DNA of 38,890 nt from Burkholderia sp. Ac-20365 (GCF_017104715.1 NZ_JAAGPI010000062.1:1-38890); one strand, 5' to 3'. Positions 1 through 8,981 are shown, counted from the first letter of the stretch. Made by a program: numbers and translations. The notes: a model not told the origin generated them from the sequence alone.

Positions 1-545
1 GTGAAGCGGTGCCGCGCGCGGGCAATGCATCGGGTGGCGGTCAGCCTGGCTGGATCCTCAAGTGCAAGGGCTGGGAGCACGATCCGAACGCGTACATCTA
101 CTTCATCACGCAGGCACCCGTGTGGGTCAAGATCTGCAACGTGATCGGCAAGGAAGAGTGGGCGACGGATCCGGAGTACGCCACGCCGACCGCACGTCTG
201 CCGCGTCTGAAGGAAATCTTCGCGGAGATCGAACGCTGGACGATGACGAAGACCAAGTTCGAGGCGATGGAAATCCTCAACAAGTACGACATTCCGTGCG
301 GCCCGATCCTGTCGATGCAGGAAATCGCGCAGGACGAATCGCTGCGTAAAACCGGCACGATCGTCGAGGTCGATCACCCGGTGCGCGGCAAGTATCTGAC
401 GGTGGGCAACCCGATCAAGCTGTCGGACAGCCCGACGGATGTCACGCGCTCGCCGCTGCTCGGCGAACACACGGATGAAGTGATGGCCGAACTCGGCTAT
501 TCGCGTGAACAGGTCGAAGCGCTGAGGACTGCCGGCGCGATCTGA
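1..545 (+). CDS. frc: Formyl-CoA:oxalate CoA-transferase, C-terminal part (5' end outside window)
   Basis: Class III CoA-transferase that moves CoA from formyl-CoA to oxalate, giving oxalyl-CoA for decarboxylation in cytoplasmic oxalate breakdown. The reading frame is open from base 3 to the TGA at 543-545, so about 180 C-terminal residues are visible. The glycine loop (GNASGGGQPGW), the KCKGWE segment, IPCGPILSM and the LLGEHTDEV tail all match remembered E. coli/Oxalobacter Frc. The catalytic Asp lies upstream of the window and cannot be checked. The next genes on the same strand, an FAH-fold hydrolase and a PanE-like dehydrogenase, may belong to the same oxalate/small-acid unit. The partner oxalyl-CoA decarboxylase is not in view. 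Another family III CoA-transferase is possible, but the motif agreement with Frc is close. Confidence 0.9.
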   Translation, partial: EAVPRAGNASGGGQPGWILKCKGWEHDPNAYIYFITQAPVWVKICNVIGKEEWATDPEYATPTARLPRLKEIFAEIERWTMTKTKFEAMEILNKYDIPCGPILSMQEIAQDESLRKTGTIVEVDHPVRGKYLTVGNPIKLSDSPTDVTRSPLLGEHTDEVMAELGYSREQVEALRTAGAI

Positions 546-629
546 AGATCGGAAGATTCGAAGATTCAAACTCGTGACGCGGGCGTATTCACCGTGTCGG
601 TCGATAAAAAATTTGTGGAGACAGGTTCG

Positions 630-1427
630 ATGACATCGTGGATACGCTTTCGGCAGCCGCATGGTCATATCGGTTTCGGCGTGCTCGATAACGGCAGCAT
701 CGCCGAATACGAAGGCGACATGTTCGGCGAAGCCACGCCGAGCGGCAAGCAATGGAAACATGACGACGTCGAATTGCTGAGCCCCTGCCTGCCGACCAAG
801 GTCGTCGCGCTCTGGAACAACTTTCACGCGCTGTCGCAAAAGCTCGGCAAGGCCGCGCCGTCGCATCCGCTCTTTCTGATCAAGCCGCCGATGTCCGTGA
901 TCGGTCCCGGCGCGCCCATTCGCCGCCCCAAAAGTTATAGCGGCAAGATTGCGTACGAAGGCGAACTCGGCATCGTGATCGGCAAGCGCTGCACGAACGT
1001 GTCGCCCGAAGAAGCGGACGACTACATCTTCGGCTACACCTGCATCAACGATGTCACCGCCGTCGATCTGCTCAACGAAGACCCGAATTTCGCGCAATGG
1101 TGCCGCTCAAAAGGCTTCGATACGTTCAGCTGCATCGGCCCCGTGATCCAGCAGGATTTCGACTGGCGCAACGCGAGTGTCGTCACGCGCCTCGATGAAG
1201 TCGAGCGGCAAAACTATCCGCTCTCCGACATGATCTTCACGCCGGCCGAACAGGTCAGCATGATCTCGCACGACATGACGCTAATGCCCGGCGACGTGAT
1301 CGCGTGCGGAACATCGGTTGGCGTCGGCTCGATCAAGGATGGGGCGACCGTCGTCGTGTCGATCGACGGCATTGGCGCGCTGCCGAACCAGCTCGCCGTC
1401 GCGCGGCAGCTCGAGCCGGCCGCATGA
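630..1427 (+). CDS. Fumarylacetoacetate hydrolase family protein
   Basis: A 265-residue FAH-fold enzyme. The family hydrolyses or decarboxylates C-C bonds in 2-oxo/diketo acids using Mg or Mn. The metal-binding pattern is visible as Glu110 and Glu112 (IAYEGELGIVIGK) and Asp141 (INDVTAVD), with Lys85 in LFLIKPP. The ATG at 630 is chosen because GGAG lies 9 bases upstream. An in-frame GTG at 594 would add 12 residues without a comparable ribosome site. It lies 84 bp after frc and 167 bp before a PanE-like gene on the same strand. The substrate cannot be read from sequence; context suggests a small dicarboxylate or 2-oxo acid. Confidence 0.85.
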   Translation: MTSWIRFRQPHGHIGFGVLDNGSIAEYEGDMFGEATPSGKQWKHDDVELLSPCLPTKVVALWNNFHALSQKLGKAAPSHPLFLIKPPMSVIGPGAPIRRPKSYSGKIAYEGELGIVIGKRCTNVSPEEADDYIFGYTCINDVTAVDLLNEDPNFAQWCRSKGFDTFSCIGPVIQQDFDWRNASVVTRLDEVERQNYPLSDMIFTPAEQVSMISHDMTLMPGDVIACGTSVGVGSIKDGATVVVSIDGIGALPNQLAVARQLEPAA

Positions 1428-1594
1428 AGAACACTGACCGACCAGACACGCTGAACACGCACTGAGTATGCGAATGAGAGCCGGAAGCGCCGTCGCCAAT
1501 GAGTCGACCATGTATCGACGATGACGATCGCGCACCGCGTCGCGAGACGCCCGGCTCGATCTCACTGATCACTTCTTGGAATGGGAGCAGATAG

Positions 1595-2623
1595 ATGAAG
1601 ATCTGTGTTTATGGAGCCGGCGCAATTGGCGCCTATGTCGGCGCGCAACTGGCGCACGCAGGCGCCGATGTCAGTTTCGTCGCGCGCGGCCCGCATCTGG
1701 CCGCGATGCAGCGCAACGGCGTGCGTCTGTTGATCGACGATACCGAGCGTCTCGTCAATGTGCGCTGTTCGTCGGACCCGCGCGAGCTGGGGCCGCAGGA
1801 CTACGTGATCATCGCGTTGAAAGCGCACTCGGTGCCAGGCGTCGTCGATGCGATGCAGCCGTTGCTCGGACCGGAAACGGCGATCGTCACGGCAGTGAAT
1901 GGCATTCCGTACTGGTACTTCTACAAGCATGGCGGCGAATTCGCGAACTCGACGCTCGAAAGCATCGACCCCGGTGGCACGCAGTGGAAGAAGCTCGGGC
2001 CGGAACGTGCGATCGGCTGTGTCGTCTATCCCGCTGCGGAGATCGTCGAGCCGGGCGTGATCAAACACGTGTACGGCAAGAAGTTTCCGATCGGCGAGCC
2101 GGACGGCACGCGTTCGGCGCGTGTCGAAGCCTTCTCCGACATCATGACGAAAGCCGGACTCGAAGCGCCCATTCGCGACAACATCCGCGATGAAATCTGG
2201 CTGAAATTGTGGGGCAATCTGTGCTTCAACCCGATCAGCGCACTGACGCACGCGACGCTCGACGTCATCACGAGTCACGTCGGCACGCGCGCCGTCGCGA
2301 AGACGATGATGCTCGAAGCGAAGTCGGTGGCCGATCGCTTTGGCGTGCATTTCCGGGTGGACGTTGAAAGACGCATCGATGGCGCGGGCGCGGTGGGCGC
2401 GCACAAGACCTCGATGCTGCAGGATCTCGAAGCGGGACGTCCGATGGAAATCGATCCGTTGCTGACCGTCGTGCAGGAAATGGGGCGGCTCGTCGGACAC
2501 GAGACGCCGACTATCGATACCGTTCTGGCGCTGATCAAACTGCGCGAGCAGATTGCGCAGCAGAAGGACGTTGCGCCGCCGGCGAAGCAGGAACACGCTG
2601 CGCCTAGCGCAAAGGCCGCGTAA
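1595..2623 (+). CDS. 2-dehydropantoate 2-reductase family dehydrogenase (PanE-like)
   Basis: A 342-residue NADPH-dependent reductase of the ketopantoate reductase family. The Rossmann glycine motif GAGAIG is at residues 7-12, and the catalytic Lys204 sits in the helix WLKLWGNLCFNPISAL. The C-terminal all-alpha domain is followed by a low-complexity Lys/Ala/Pro tail. GGGAG precedes the ATG by 9 bases. The family makes pantoate, but bacteria carry several paralogues acting on other 2-oxo acids. Its position after an FAH-fold gene and frc suggests a catabolic 2-hydroxy/2-oxo acid role rather than pantothenate synthesis. That role is inference. Confidence 0.82.
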   Translation: MKICVYGAGAIGAYVGAQLAHAGADVSFVARGPHLAAMQRNGVRLLIDDTERLVNVRCSSDPRELGPQDYVIIALKAHSVPGVVDAMQPLLGPETAIVTAVNGIPYWYFYKHGGEFANSTLESIDPGGTQWKKLGPERAIGCVVYPAAEIVEPGVIKHVYGKKFPIGEPDGTRSARVEAFSDIMTKAGLEAPIRDNIRDEIWLKLWGNLCFNPISALTHATLDVITSHVGTRAVAKTMMLEAKSVADRFGVHFRVDVERRIDGAGAVGAHKTSMLQDLEAGRPMEIDPLLTVVQEMGRLVGHETPTIDTVLALIKLREQIAQQKDVAPPAKQEHAAPSAKAA

Positions 2624-2693
2624 ATTCGTGTTGCCGCTTCATCCGTGTTTCAGAAGGCACGGATGAAGCGCGCGAAACGCCCCGCTGCGCATC

Positions 2694-2873
2694 TCACCCG
2701 ACGCAGACTTCCTCACCCCGGCCCACACTATGGCCGACCCACAGCCCGGCATCGTAGGCTGCTTCCAGTGCGGCGAGTACGCCCGGGTGCTCGCTCAGAT
2801 CCTCGATGCCGAGCGTCTCGCTCGCAATCAGACCAAGCAGTTCAAGACGCTCTTCATAGATGGGGCTTTTCAT
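2694..2873 (-). CDS. Small hypothetical protein, 59 residues
   Basis: A short gene read from the minus strand, starting at the ATG whose complement is 2871-2873 and ending at 2694-2696. A near-perfect ribosome site (GGAGG) lies 5 bases before the ATG. The protein begins MKSPIYEERLELLGLIASET, is acidic, and has an amphipathic helical segment LAALEAAYDAGLWVGHSVG. The layout ('LIASETLGIEDL' then 'ALEAAYDAG') recalls small Burkholderia proteins of the DUF6900 type, but that resemblance is from memory and weak. No signal peptide, membrane segment or catalytic motif is seen. Codon use fits the local genome. Confidence 0.6.
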   Translation of the reverse strand: MKSPIYEERLELLGLIASETLGIEDLSEHPGVLAALEAAYDAGLWVGHSVGRGEEVCVG

Positions 2874-3272
2874 AACACCTCCGTCAAGGTTGAAATCGCT
2901 GCGGCAGCGTTCGCTGACGTGTCGCGCATGACGATGCTTGCGTCGTGCATGACACGGTTCTCATTGCCGGAGTAAAACTGAACGTGGGCCGGAAGCATGC
3001 CCGTCAGCGGCAGGAGCGCGATTGCTGCGATCGAAATCGACCTGGAGAGATGCGGTGTGCGCGTTGTTTGCGCGATTTGATCTCTGGCTTCCGTCTCAGG
3101 TTGAATCAGTGTGCAAGTCAATGGTAAGCAAGTGGGGACTGCGGCGCACGTGGTCAAGCGCCGCATATCGAAGTACTACTCGAATCGCGTGACAGCGGCG
3201 CGTATTTCGGCTACCGAATGACGGCGATAACAGAGTGGAATGTCTATTGATCAGATGAATGGACGCCCGCAC
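2874..3272. other. Intergenic region upstream of the 59-aa gene and downstream of the porin
   Basis: About 400 bases without a convincing gene. It should hold the promoter of the 59-aa minus-strand gene; on that strand a TTGACT (-35-like) occurs about 250 bases upstream of its ATG, but no clear -10 follows. No strong intrinsic terminator was found after the porin stop. An open minus-strand frame crosses the region (see rejected items). Confidence 0.5.
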
Positions 3273-4385
3273 TCAGAACACATGCATCACGCCGACATAG
3301 GCGCCTGTTTGGGATTCGCCCGGCAACGGGTTGGTGTTGGCGCTGCCCGTCGCATCGCGCGAGGTCGCTAGCAGCGAGAAATTCGAGTGGCTGCTGTTGC
3401 GCATGTACGCGACCGTGCCGTACAGAAAGGTGCGCTGGCTCAGGTTGTAGGTGGAGCCCAGGACCAGCATGGTCGCGTGCCCTGCGGGGTCGTGAGTCGC
3501 GTCGCCTGCGCCGTCGCTCAGGTGCACGTAAAAGGCCGCCGCTGTCACCGCGAACTGATGCGTGGCTTCCCATGTTGCGCCGAGCCAGTAATAGTCGGCG
3601 CTATCGGCGAGACCCGCGGGCGTATCGGGCGCGGAGAAGTGCGTATAGGCGCCCTGGATCTTCACTTTCGACACACGCACGTTCGCGCCGACGAAGTACT
3701 CACGCGAACTCGTAAAGACGTTGGTCATGCGGCCATTTACATCGCGCAGTTCGTCGTAGATGCCGCGCACATCGAACAGTTGCGAGTGATACGTCAGCAT
3801 GATGCCGTCGGAGCGGCCGAATTCGCCCGGCGCGCCACGGTTGAATCCCTCCGCCTGATTGCCGAACGCATATTGCCCTTGCACATCGAAGCCATGAAAG
3901 ACAGGGCTGTGATACTCGATGTTGTTGCTCGTCTGTTGCCAGTTGCGGCCACGCACCAGCGATGCCGATGCAAATGCCTGCTGCACGAACGGATCGAATT
4001 CCCACACGCCGTCGCTGTCGATGAACAGATTGCGGCCCGCCTGAATCTGGCCGTAGCGTTTATCGGCGAGTCCCGCGTACGCGCGGCGCGAGAACAGCCG
4101 GCCGCCGCTCGTCGTGCCGTTCATGATCTGCAGCCCGGTTTCCAGATCGAATACTGACGACATTCCGCCACCCAGATCTTCCGATCCCTTGAAGCCGAGC
4201 ATGCTGGTGCCCCAGTCGCCGCCTTCTGCAGTCCAGCTGGACGTGCTGCCGCCCGACGGCGTGGCGATGTGGTTGAGGTACTGGACGCCGCCGTCGATGC
4301 GGCCATAGAGCGTCACGCTGTTTTGCGCGAATGCAGCGGGACAGGCAAGCGTGAGCAGCGCGGCGAGTTGAGTTCGTGTTTTCAT
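3273..4385 (-). CDS. Gram-negative porin (OmpC-like, Burkholderia type)
   Basis: A 370-residue outer-membrane trimeric beta-barrel porin for small hydrophilic solutes. The start at MKTRTQLAALL is chosen because a purine-rich GAAGAGA precedes it and a clean signal peptide follows, with likely cleavage after AFA (mature QNSVTLYGRIDGG). A longer in-frame start 25 codons upstream would bury the signal peptide. Family marks are the first strand SVTLYGRIDGGVQY, LGFKGSEDLGGGMSSVFDLETG, LFSRRAYAGL, alternating polar/nonpolar strands and the terminal Phe (HVF) used for BAM insertion. It is divergent from the short-chain dehydrogenase gene. Pore specificity cannot be inferred. Confidence 0.92.
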   Translation of the reverse strand: MKTRTQLAALLTLACPAAFAQNSVTLYGRIDGGVQYLNHIATPSGGSTSSWTAEGGDWGTSMLGFKGSEDLGGGMSSVFDLETGLQIMNGTTSGGRLFSRRAYAGLADKRYGQIQAGRNLFIDSDGVWEFDPFVQQAFASASLVRGRNWQQTSNNIEYHSPVFHGFDVQGQYAFGNQAEGFNRGAPGEFGRSDGIMLTYHSQLFDVRGIYDELRDVNGRMTNVFTSSREYFVGANVRVSKVKIQGAYTHFSAPDTPAGLADSADYYWLGATWEATHQFAVTAAAFYVHLSDGAGDATHDPAGHATMLVLGSTYNLSQRTFLYGTVAYMRNSSHSNFSLLATSRDATGSANTNPLPGESQTGAYVGVMHVF

Positions 4386-4693
4386 GAGCGTCTCTTCGTA
4401 TCCTCGATGCGTGGATAACTCGTTATTTGGGCATTGCGCCGGTGGCCAGGCATTTTGCATGAGTCGGGCTCTCGCGTATGTCCGGCGAATGTGAACGGCA
4501 TGCTAGTACCGTTTGCCAGATCCTGCTCGCAATCGGGCGGGATGCTGACTTTGCAGAAGCTGCACGCGACCTGCCGACTGCATGATTTTCGCGCCAGTTC
4601 TACACTCGCGAATGCAACTCGCGATGCGGGACATTGTGCGCCAAGCGTGTCCCGTCGCCATCCGTCTATTGCATGCTTTAAAAAGGAACCCAG
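4386..4693. promoter_or_regulatory. Divergent intergenic region between porin and SDR genes
   Basis: About 308 bases that must carry promoters for both genes. Near the SDR side there is an imperfect direct repeat, CTCGCGAATGC and CTCGCGATGC (about 4609-4629). It is followed by GGGACA/TGTCCC arms (about 4627-4652) separated by 14 bases, a spacing a regulator could use. No confident -35/-10 pair was identified. Confidence 0.35.
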
Positions 4694-5482
4694 ATGGATC
4701 TCAAGATCAGCAACAAACTGGCGCTCGTATCGGGCTCGACCAAAGGCATTGGTCACGCGATCGCTGTCGGGCTCGCGCGCGAAGGCGTCAATGTGATCGT
4801 CAACGGCCGCTCGCAGCAATCGGTCGACAAGGCAATCGAAACGCTGCGCGCGCAAGTGCCGGATGCGAACGTGCAAGGTTTTGCTGGCGATGTGTCCGAT
4901 GCCGCGCAGGTGGCGAAGCTTGTCGAGCGTTTTCCGCAGGTCGATATTCTCGTCAACAACATGGGCATCTTCGATCCGAAGCCGTTCGAAGAGATATCCA
5001 ATGAAGAGTGGCTGCGCTTCTTCAATGTGAACGTGATGTCGGGCGTGCAGCTATCGCGCGCATATCTGCCTGGGATGAAGCAGCAGAACTGGGGCCGCGT
5101 GGTGTTCATCAGCAGCGAAAGCGGCATCCAGATTCCGACCGAGATGATCCACTATGGCCTGACCAAGACGGCGCAGCTCGCGCTCGCACGCGGTCTCGCG
5201 GAAACCTGCACGGGAACGGCCGTGACCGTCAATTCGGTGCTGCCTGGGCCGACCAGCTCGGATGGCGTCGAGGAATTCGTCGAAAAGCTCTCGGGCGGTC
5301 AAAGCTTCGAATCATTCGAGAAGCAGTTCTTCGAACAGGCGCGGCCCAGTTCGATTCTCAAGCGCTTCACGACGCCCGAAGAGATCGCGAACATGGTTGT
5401 GTACGTGTGCTCGGAATTGTCGTCGGCGACCAATGGCGCTGCGTTGCGCGCGGACGGCGGGGTCGTGCGCGCAGTGTTCTGA
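4694..5482 (+). CDS. SDR family NAD(P)-dependent oxidoreductase
   Basis: A 262-residue classical short-chain dehydrogenase/reductase. The cofactor motif GSTKGIG is at residues 14-20 (TGxxxGIG class with Ser for Thr), NNMG at 88-91, the catalytic Ser at 140/141 and Tyr154-x3-Lys158 (YGLTK). The C-terminal signature VNSVLPGPT and the terminal GAALRADGGVV stretch are typical. The ribosome site AAAAGGAA lies about 7 bases upstream. FabG-like proteins of this type reduce or oxidise varied alcohols and ketones, and the substrate is not apparent. It is divergent from the porin and followed by a 158-bp gap. Confidence 0.88.
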   Translation: MDLKISNKLALVSGSTKGIGHAIAVGLAREGVNVIVNGRSQQSVDKAIETLRAQVPDANVQGFAGDVSDAAQVAKLVERFPQVDILVNNMGIFDPKPFEEISNEEWLRFFNVNVMSGVQLSRAYLPGMKQQNWGRVVFISSESGIQIPTEMIHYGLTKTAQLALARGLAETCTGTAVTVNSVLPGPTSSDGVEEFVEKLSGGQSFESFEKQFFEQARPSSILKRFTTPEEIANMVVYVCSELSSATNGAALRADGGVVRAVF

Positions 5483-5640
5483 TCCTGCTTTGCGCATGCA
5501 GCAAGGCACGTCGCGCGCCGTGCCTTGCTTGCTTTGTCTTCGATTGGCGTGATGCGACGATGTGCCGTTCGCAAATGGCGGTTCGCATCGTCTATTCTGT
5601 GCATCATTGCTCTCGCGCGGCGTGCGCCAAGGCGTGAAAA

Positions 5641-6465
5641 ATGACTACTCGAAAAAAGACGGCGAAGGCCCCGCGCATTCGTGTCGGCATTGGCGGCTGG
5701 ACATTCGAACCGTGGCGCGGCGTGTTTTATCCGGAAGGGCTCGCGCAGAAGCGCGAACTCGAATATGCAAGCCGGCAACTGACGGCCATCGAGATCAACG
5801 GCACGTTCTACGGCTCGCAAAAGCCCGCGACATTCGCGAAGTGGCACGACGAGACGCCCGACGATTTCGTATTCGCGCTGAAGGCACCGCGTTTCGCAAC
5901 GCATCGGCGCGTGCTCGCGGAAGCGCGTGACTCCGTCGACCGCTTTGTCGCGAGCGGCGTGCTCGAACTGAAGAACAAGCTTGGCCCGATCAACTGGCAG
6001 TTCCCCACAACCAAACAGTTCGATGCCGACGACTTCGGCAGCTTCCTCGAATTACTGCCTGCAAAGGTCGATGGCCGTGCGTTGCGCCATGCCGTCGAAG
6101 TGCGCCACGAGAGCTTCTGCGACGAGGCATTCGTTGCGCTCGCGCGCAAGTACGGCGTGGCGATCGTCGTGGCGGGCGATTCGAAATATCCGCAGATTGC
6201 CGACCCGACGGCGCCATTCGTCTACGCGCGCATCATGGGCACGGAAGAAAAGCATGCGCGCGGGTATGCGAAGAAGTCGCTCGATAAATGGATCGAGCGC
6301 GCGCAGACGTGGGCCTCAGGCGGTGCGCCCGACGATCTCGACACGTATGGGCGCGCCGCGCCGAAAAAAGAGCGCGACGTGTACCTGTTCGTCATCAGCG
6401 GGCACAAGGCGCACAATCCCGCCGCCGCGATGGCGCTCATCGAGGGAATCAACGCGCAGCAGTAA
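5641..6465 (+). CDS. DUF72 domain-containing protein (YecE family)
   Basis: A 274-residue TIM-barrel-like protein of the DUF72/YecE family, whose biochemical role is not established. Recognisable features are the start RVGIGGWTFEPWRGVFYP, the segment LTAIEINGTFYGSQKPATFAKW, FVFALKAPRFATH, a GPINWQFP strand and YARIMGTEE near the C-terminus. Length is normal for the family. The ATG has only a weak upstream purine run (AAGGCG). It converges on the following minus-strand gene with 9 bases between the stops. Confidence 0.85.
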   Translation: MTTRKKTAKAPRIRVGIGGWTFEPWRGVFYPEGLAQKRELEYASRQLTAIEINGTFYGSQKPATFAKWHDETPDDFVFALKAPRFATHRRVLAEARDSVDRFVASGVLELKNKLGPINWQFPTTKQFDADDFGSFLELLPAKVDGRALRHAVEVRHESFCDEAFVALARKYGVAIVVAGDSKYPQIADPTAPFVYARIMGTEEKHARGYAKKSLDKWIERAQTWASGGAPDDLDTYGRAAPKKERDVYLFVISGHKAHNPAAAMALIEGINAQQ

Positions 6466-6474
6466 CGGGGCGAA

Positions 6475-6813
6475 TCATTGCTCGGGCGCTTCGAGCGAGA
6501 ACGATTCGTCGGCGAATGGCGCTTCCGGGTTGGGCGTGCCGCGCGAAGGCGGCTCGAACGCGGCCCATTGCGTCCAGCCGGGCGCGGCGCCAGGCGTTCT
6601 CAGTCGCAACGCGCGCGAGCCGTCGACGAATACGAGCGATTCCAGATCGAACAGACTCTCTGTCGTGACGCCGCCTGGCGTGACGCTCCCGCGTTGGTGG
6701 GTGAAGCGGAGATTCCCTTCACGCAGCAGGTCCAGATAGCTTTCGCACTGCGCAGCAGGGGGCCTGACCGTCCAGCGGTTCAACAGTTTTGCGGCGATTT
6801 CGGCATCGAACAT
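6475..6813 (-). CDS. Hypothetical protein, 112 residues
   Basis: A small soluble protein starting MFDAEIAAKLLNRWTVRPP. The start is fixed by AGGAG 7-8 bases upstream; an in-frame ATG eight codons earlier (MLRRGEIT) would contain that ribosome site. It has no signal peptide or membrane helix. It contains a hydrophobic beta-rich middle (TTESLFDLESLVFVDGSRALRL) and an acidic Pro/Glu tail. The family is not recognised. It converges on the DUF72 gene. Confidence 0.65.
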   Translation of the reverse strand: MFDAEIAAKLLNRWTVRPPAAQCESYLDLLREGNLRFTHQRGSVTPGGVTTESLFDLESLVFVDGSRALRLRTPGAAPGWTQWAAFEPPSRGTPNPEAPFADESFSLEAPEQ

Positions 6814-7256
6814 CGTGATTTCTCCTCGCCTGAGCAACCGCGCGCCTTGTGGGCCGCGGCGGGCTGGTGTCCGCCTCGGGGCGGACTATCCGTCAATAAT
6901 TAGCGCTTTCGCGAGCGCGAAAGACATGTCCACCCACCACTATAGTCAAAATCATGGTGCGATGCACAAAGCGGGACTGAGATCGCGGTCTAATCGTTGT
7001 TTTGGAGTCAACGCCGCTTGCCACCGTGTGGTTAAGCGCTAAACGAAAGCGAGGAGATGCGCGAGGTTGCGCGAGGAAGGATGTGATTTAAGCGGGATTC
7101 GCGGCGAGTGTTCAGGTGGAAAAGCGATGCCGTCACATGGTCGCGCGAATGAAAATTCTCGCTACGTGGCGGGATCGACAAAAAATAAGCGCGCGATCGG
7201 CGTGCGAACGATTCGCAAAATGCCGCGCGTGCACGCGGCCTTCGCGAATCGATATC
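6814..7256. other. Intergenic region with a perfect short dyad
   Basis: About 443 bases between two minus-strand genes with no credible coding frame. It contains a perfect inverted repeat CTTTCGCG/CGCGAAAG (6906-6913 and 6916-6923, 2-base spacer). On the minus strand a TATAGT hexamer (around 6940-6945) could be the -10 element for the 112-residue gene. No clear terminator was seen for the DUF4148 gene upstream. Confidence 0.45.
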
Positions 7257-7556
7257 TCATTGCGCGGCGGGACGCGCGGCACCCGTCTGCGACGAGCCGG
7301 ACACACCCGCGCCATAGGCGGATTCGGCCGCGCGCTTCGCAGCGAGCCGCTGCATCGCGTCCTGCACTTTCGACGGGTAAGTGGGATCTTCGCCGCCTCC
7401 AGCCTGGTAGCCAACCGACGCGAGATCGGTGAGTTCCTGGCGAACCTGCGCACGCGTGAGGCGCGTGCTGGATTCCTGCGCGTGCGAGATCGACGGCGCG
7501 GCGGCGAGCAAAGCCGCGGTCAACATGGCGACGGCGGCGGTAACGGTGGACTTCAA
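7257..7556 (-). CDS. DUF4148 domain-containing secreted protein
   Basis: A 99-residue exported protein of the DUF4148 family, which is abundant in Burkholderiaceae and of unknown function. A TTG start at 7556 is preferred: GGAG ends 6 bases upstream, and the protein then starts (M)KSTVTAAVAMLTAALLAAA, a clean signal peptide cleaved after SHA. The ATG six codons earlier has no ribosome site and adds a charged leader. The family motif LTRAQVRQELTDLASVGYQ and the D-P-x-YP segment (GGEDPTYPSKVQDAMQRL) are present. Confidence 0.85.
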   Translation of the reverse strand: MKSTVTAAVAMLTAALLAAAPSISHAQESSTRLTRAQVRQELTDLASVGYQAGGGEDPTYPSKVQDAMQRLAAKRAAESAYGAGVSGSSQTGAARPAAQ

Positions 7557-7710
7557 GACGTTCTCCAATGGCAATCCGGGGATGCCGGCGGTGTTGCGTG
7601 AGCCGGCAGAAACAAGTCTACGGATCGCTTACGGAGAGAAAAACGGCCTGTTCTGGAAGGCTGCCTTACGTCTGGCAGAAAGGTCTCGCAGCGTTCTTGC
7701 GCAGCAAAAC

Positions 7711-7740
7711 AAAAAAAGCCGCCGCATCGCATGCGGCGGC
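7711..7740 (-). terminator. Intrinsic terminator after the second porin gene
   Basis: Read on the minus strand, a perfect 10-bp stem GCCGCCGCAT/ATGCGGCGGC (7740-7731 and 7727-7718) with a 3-base loop is followed by seven T residues (7717-7711). It lies 41 bases after the porin stop and separates the porin from the DUF4148 gene. Confidence 0.92.
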
Positions 7741-7781
7741 CTTCAGGACGCAATGTTCGGAGTCGTTGAAGCGAGCCCGCC

Positions 7782-8933
7782 TTAGAAGCGGTGGCGCATG
7801 CCGATCGTTGCGACGACCTGGTTGGCCGTCGTCGACGCACCGCCCGATGTATTGATGAATGCCACGTAGTGGTGCCCGATCGCGTGCTGATACATCGCTT
7901 CGGCATACACGTCCGTGCGCTTCGAGAACGAGTAGACAGCCTGCGCGTTGACCTGGTTGAACTTCGGATCGGAACCGAACGTCGGCGAGCCGCTGATGTG
8001 GCCGTCCGTATACGTATCGGTGATGCCGAGCGAAATGGCGGGCGTGAGCGCGTATTTGGCGTTCAGTTCGTAGTTGTCGAAGTGCATCGAACCGTTGGTC
8101 ATGCCGAACGCCGCCGACTGCTGATAGTGGCTGTTCGTGTACACGAAGCCGACCACGGCGGGACCGAACGCGTAGTTCAGGCCCGCGCCGAACACGCGCT
8201 CGACACCCGCGCCGACCTGGAAACCGCCCACGCCATTGGCCGCCGATTCAGCCGTATCCACTGCGCCGCCCGTGTTTGTCGTGCTGTTCGAGCCGTTGAT
8301 CTGCAAATAGCCGGCCGCGAAGTTCAACGGACCCCACTGATAGCTCGCGCCCGCGCTGTACGCGCGGTTGATCGCGAAGTCGGTGCTGTTCGAGAACGCG
8401 TACAACGCGCCGAACTTGAAGCCCGCGTAGTTGTTGCTCGTGTACTTGACCGCGTTGCTCATCCGCACCGAGTGATTCAGGTTGTCGTTGTCGAACGGGT
8501 GAGCAAAGCCTGTATCGCCGAACGTGCCTGCCGTGCCCGACAGCGGCGCGACGAAGTCGACCAGCGAATCGTACTGGCGGCCCAGCGTGATCTGGCCGAA
8601 GTTGCTGCTGGCGAGACCCACATACGCCTGACGGCCGAACAGACGGCTGTGCTGGCCGAGCGTGCCGTTCTGCACGTTGAAGCCGTTTTCGAGCACGAAG
8701 ATCGCCTTGTAGCCGCCGCCCAGATCTTCCGCGCCGCGCAGGCCGAAGCGGCTGCCGTTGATGGTGCCGCTCGTCGCCTGCCACAGTGCGCCGCTCGTGC
8801 CGCCCTTTTGCACGTTGTTGGTGTACATGAGGCCCGCGTCGATGATGCCGTACAGCGTGACCGAGCTTTGCGCGTGCGCGCCCGTTGCTGCCAGTGCGCC
8901 GAGCACCGCAACGGCGGCGGGGATTCTTTTCAT
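7782..8933 (-). CDS. Gram-negative porin (OmpC-like, Burkholderia type)
   Basis: A 383-residue outer-membrane porin. The signal peptide MKRIPAAVAVLGALAATGAHA is followed by mature QSSVTLYGIIDAGLMYTNN. Typical segments are SRFGLRGAEDLGGGYKAIFVLENGF, the constriction-loop region LFGRQAYVGLASSNFGQITLGRQYDS, and the final strand VVATIGMRHRF ending in Phe for BAM-dependent assembly. GGAG lies 8 bases before the ATG. It has its own promoter-like site upstream and a strong terminator downstream, so it looks monocistronic. It belongs to the same family as the porin at 3273-4385, but loop sequences differ widely. Confidence 0.94.
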   Translation of the reverse strand: MKRIPAAVAVLGALAATGAHAQSSVTLYGIIDAGLMYTNNVQKGGTSGALWQATSGTINGSRFGLRGAEDLGGGYKAIFVLENGFNVQNGTLGQHSRLFGRQAYVGLASSNFGQITLGRQYDSLVDFVAPLSGTAGTFGDTGFAHPFDNDNLNHSVRMSNAVKYTSNNYAGFKFGALYAFSNSTDFAINRAYSAGASYQWGPLNFAAGYLQINGSNSTTNTGGAVDTAESAANGVGGFQVGAGVERVFGAGLNYAFGPAVVGFVYTNSHYQQSAAFGMTNGSMHFDNYELNAKYALTPAISLGITDTYTDGHISGSPTFGSDPKFNQVNAQAVYSFSKRTDVYAEAMYQHAIGHHYVAFINTSGGASTTANQVVATIGMRHRF

Positions 8934-8981
8934 GGTTAAGCTCCAGCTAGTCCAGACAGTGAGTGAAAAAACAGCCTGGCG

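Noticed and set aside
2870..3166. 98-codon minus-strand frame whose TGA overlaps the ATG of the 59-residue gene (ATGA)
   Set aside because: The overlap is suggestive of coupling, but there is no ribosome site at its starts, no recognisable protein features beyond a short hydrophobic stretch, and composition is not clearly coding.
7791..8939. 382-codon plus-strand frame antisense to the porin
   Set aside because: A shadow frame produced by high GC at third codon positions; Arg/Val/Ala/Glu-rich with no domains. The same applies to the long antisense frames at 1562-2596, 15575-17104, 23426-24853, 25886-27643 and 26377-28224.
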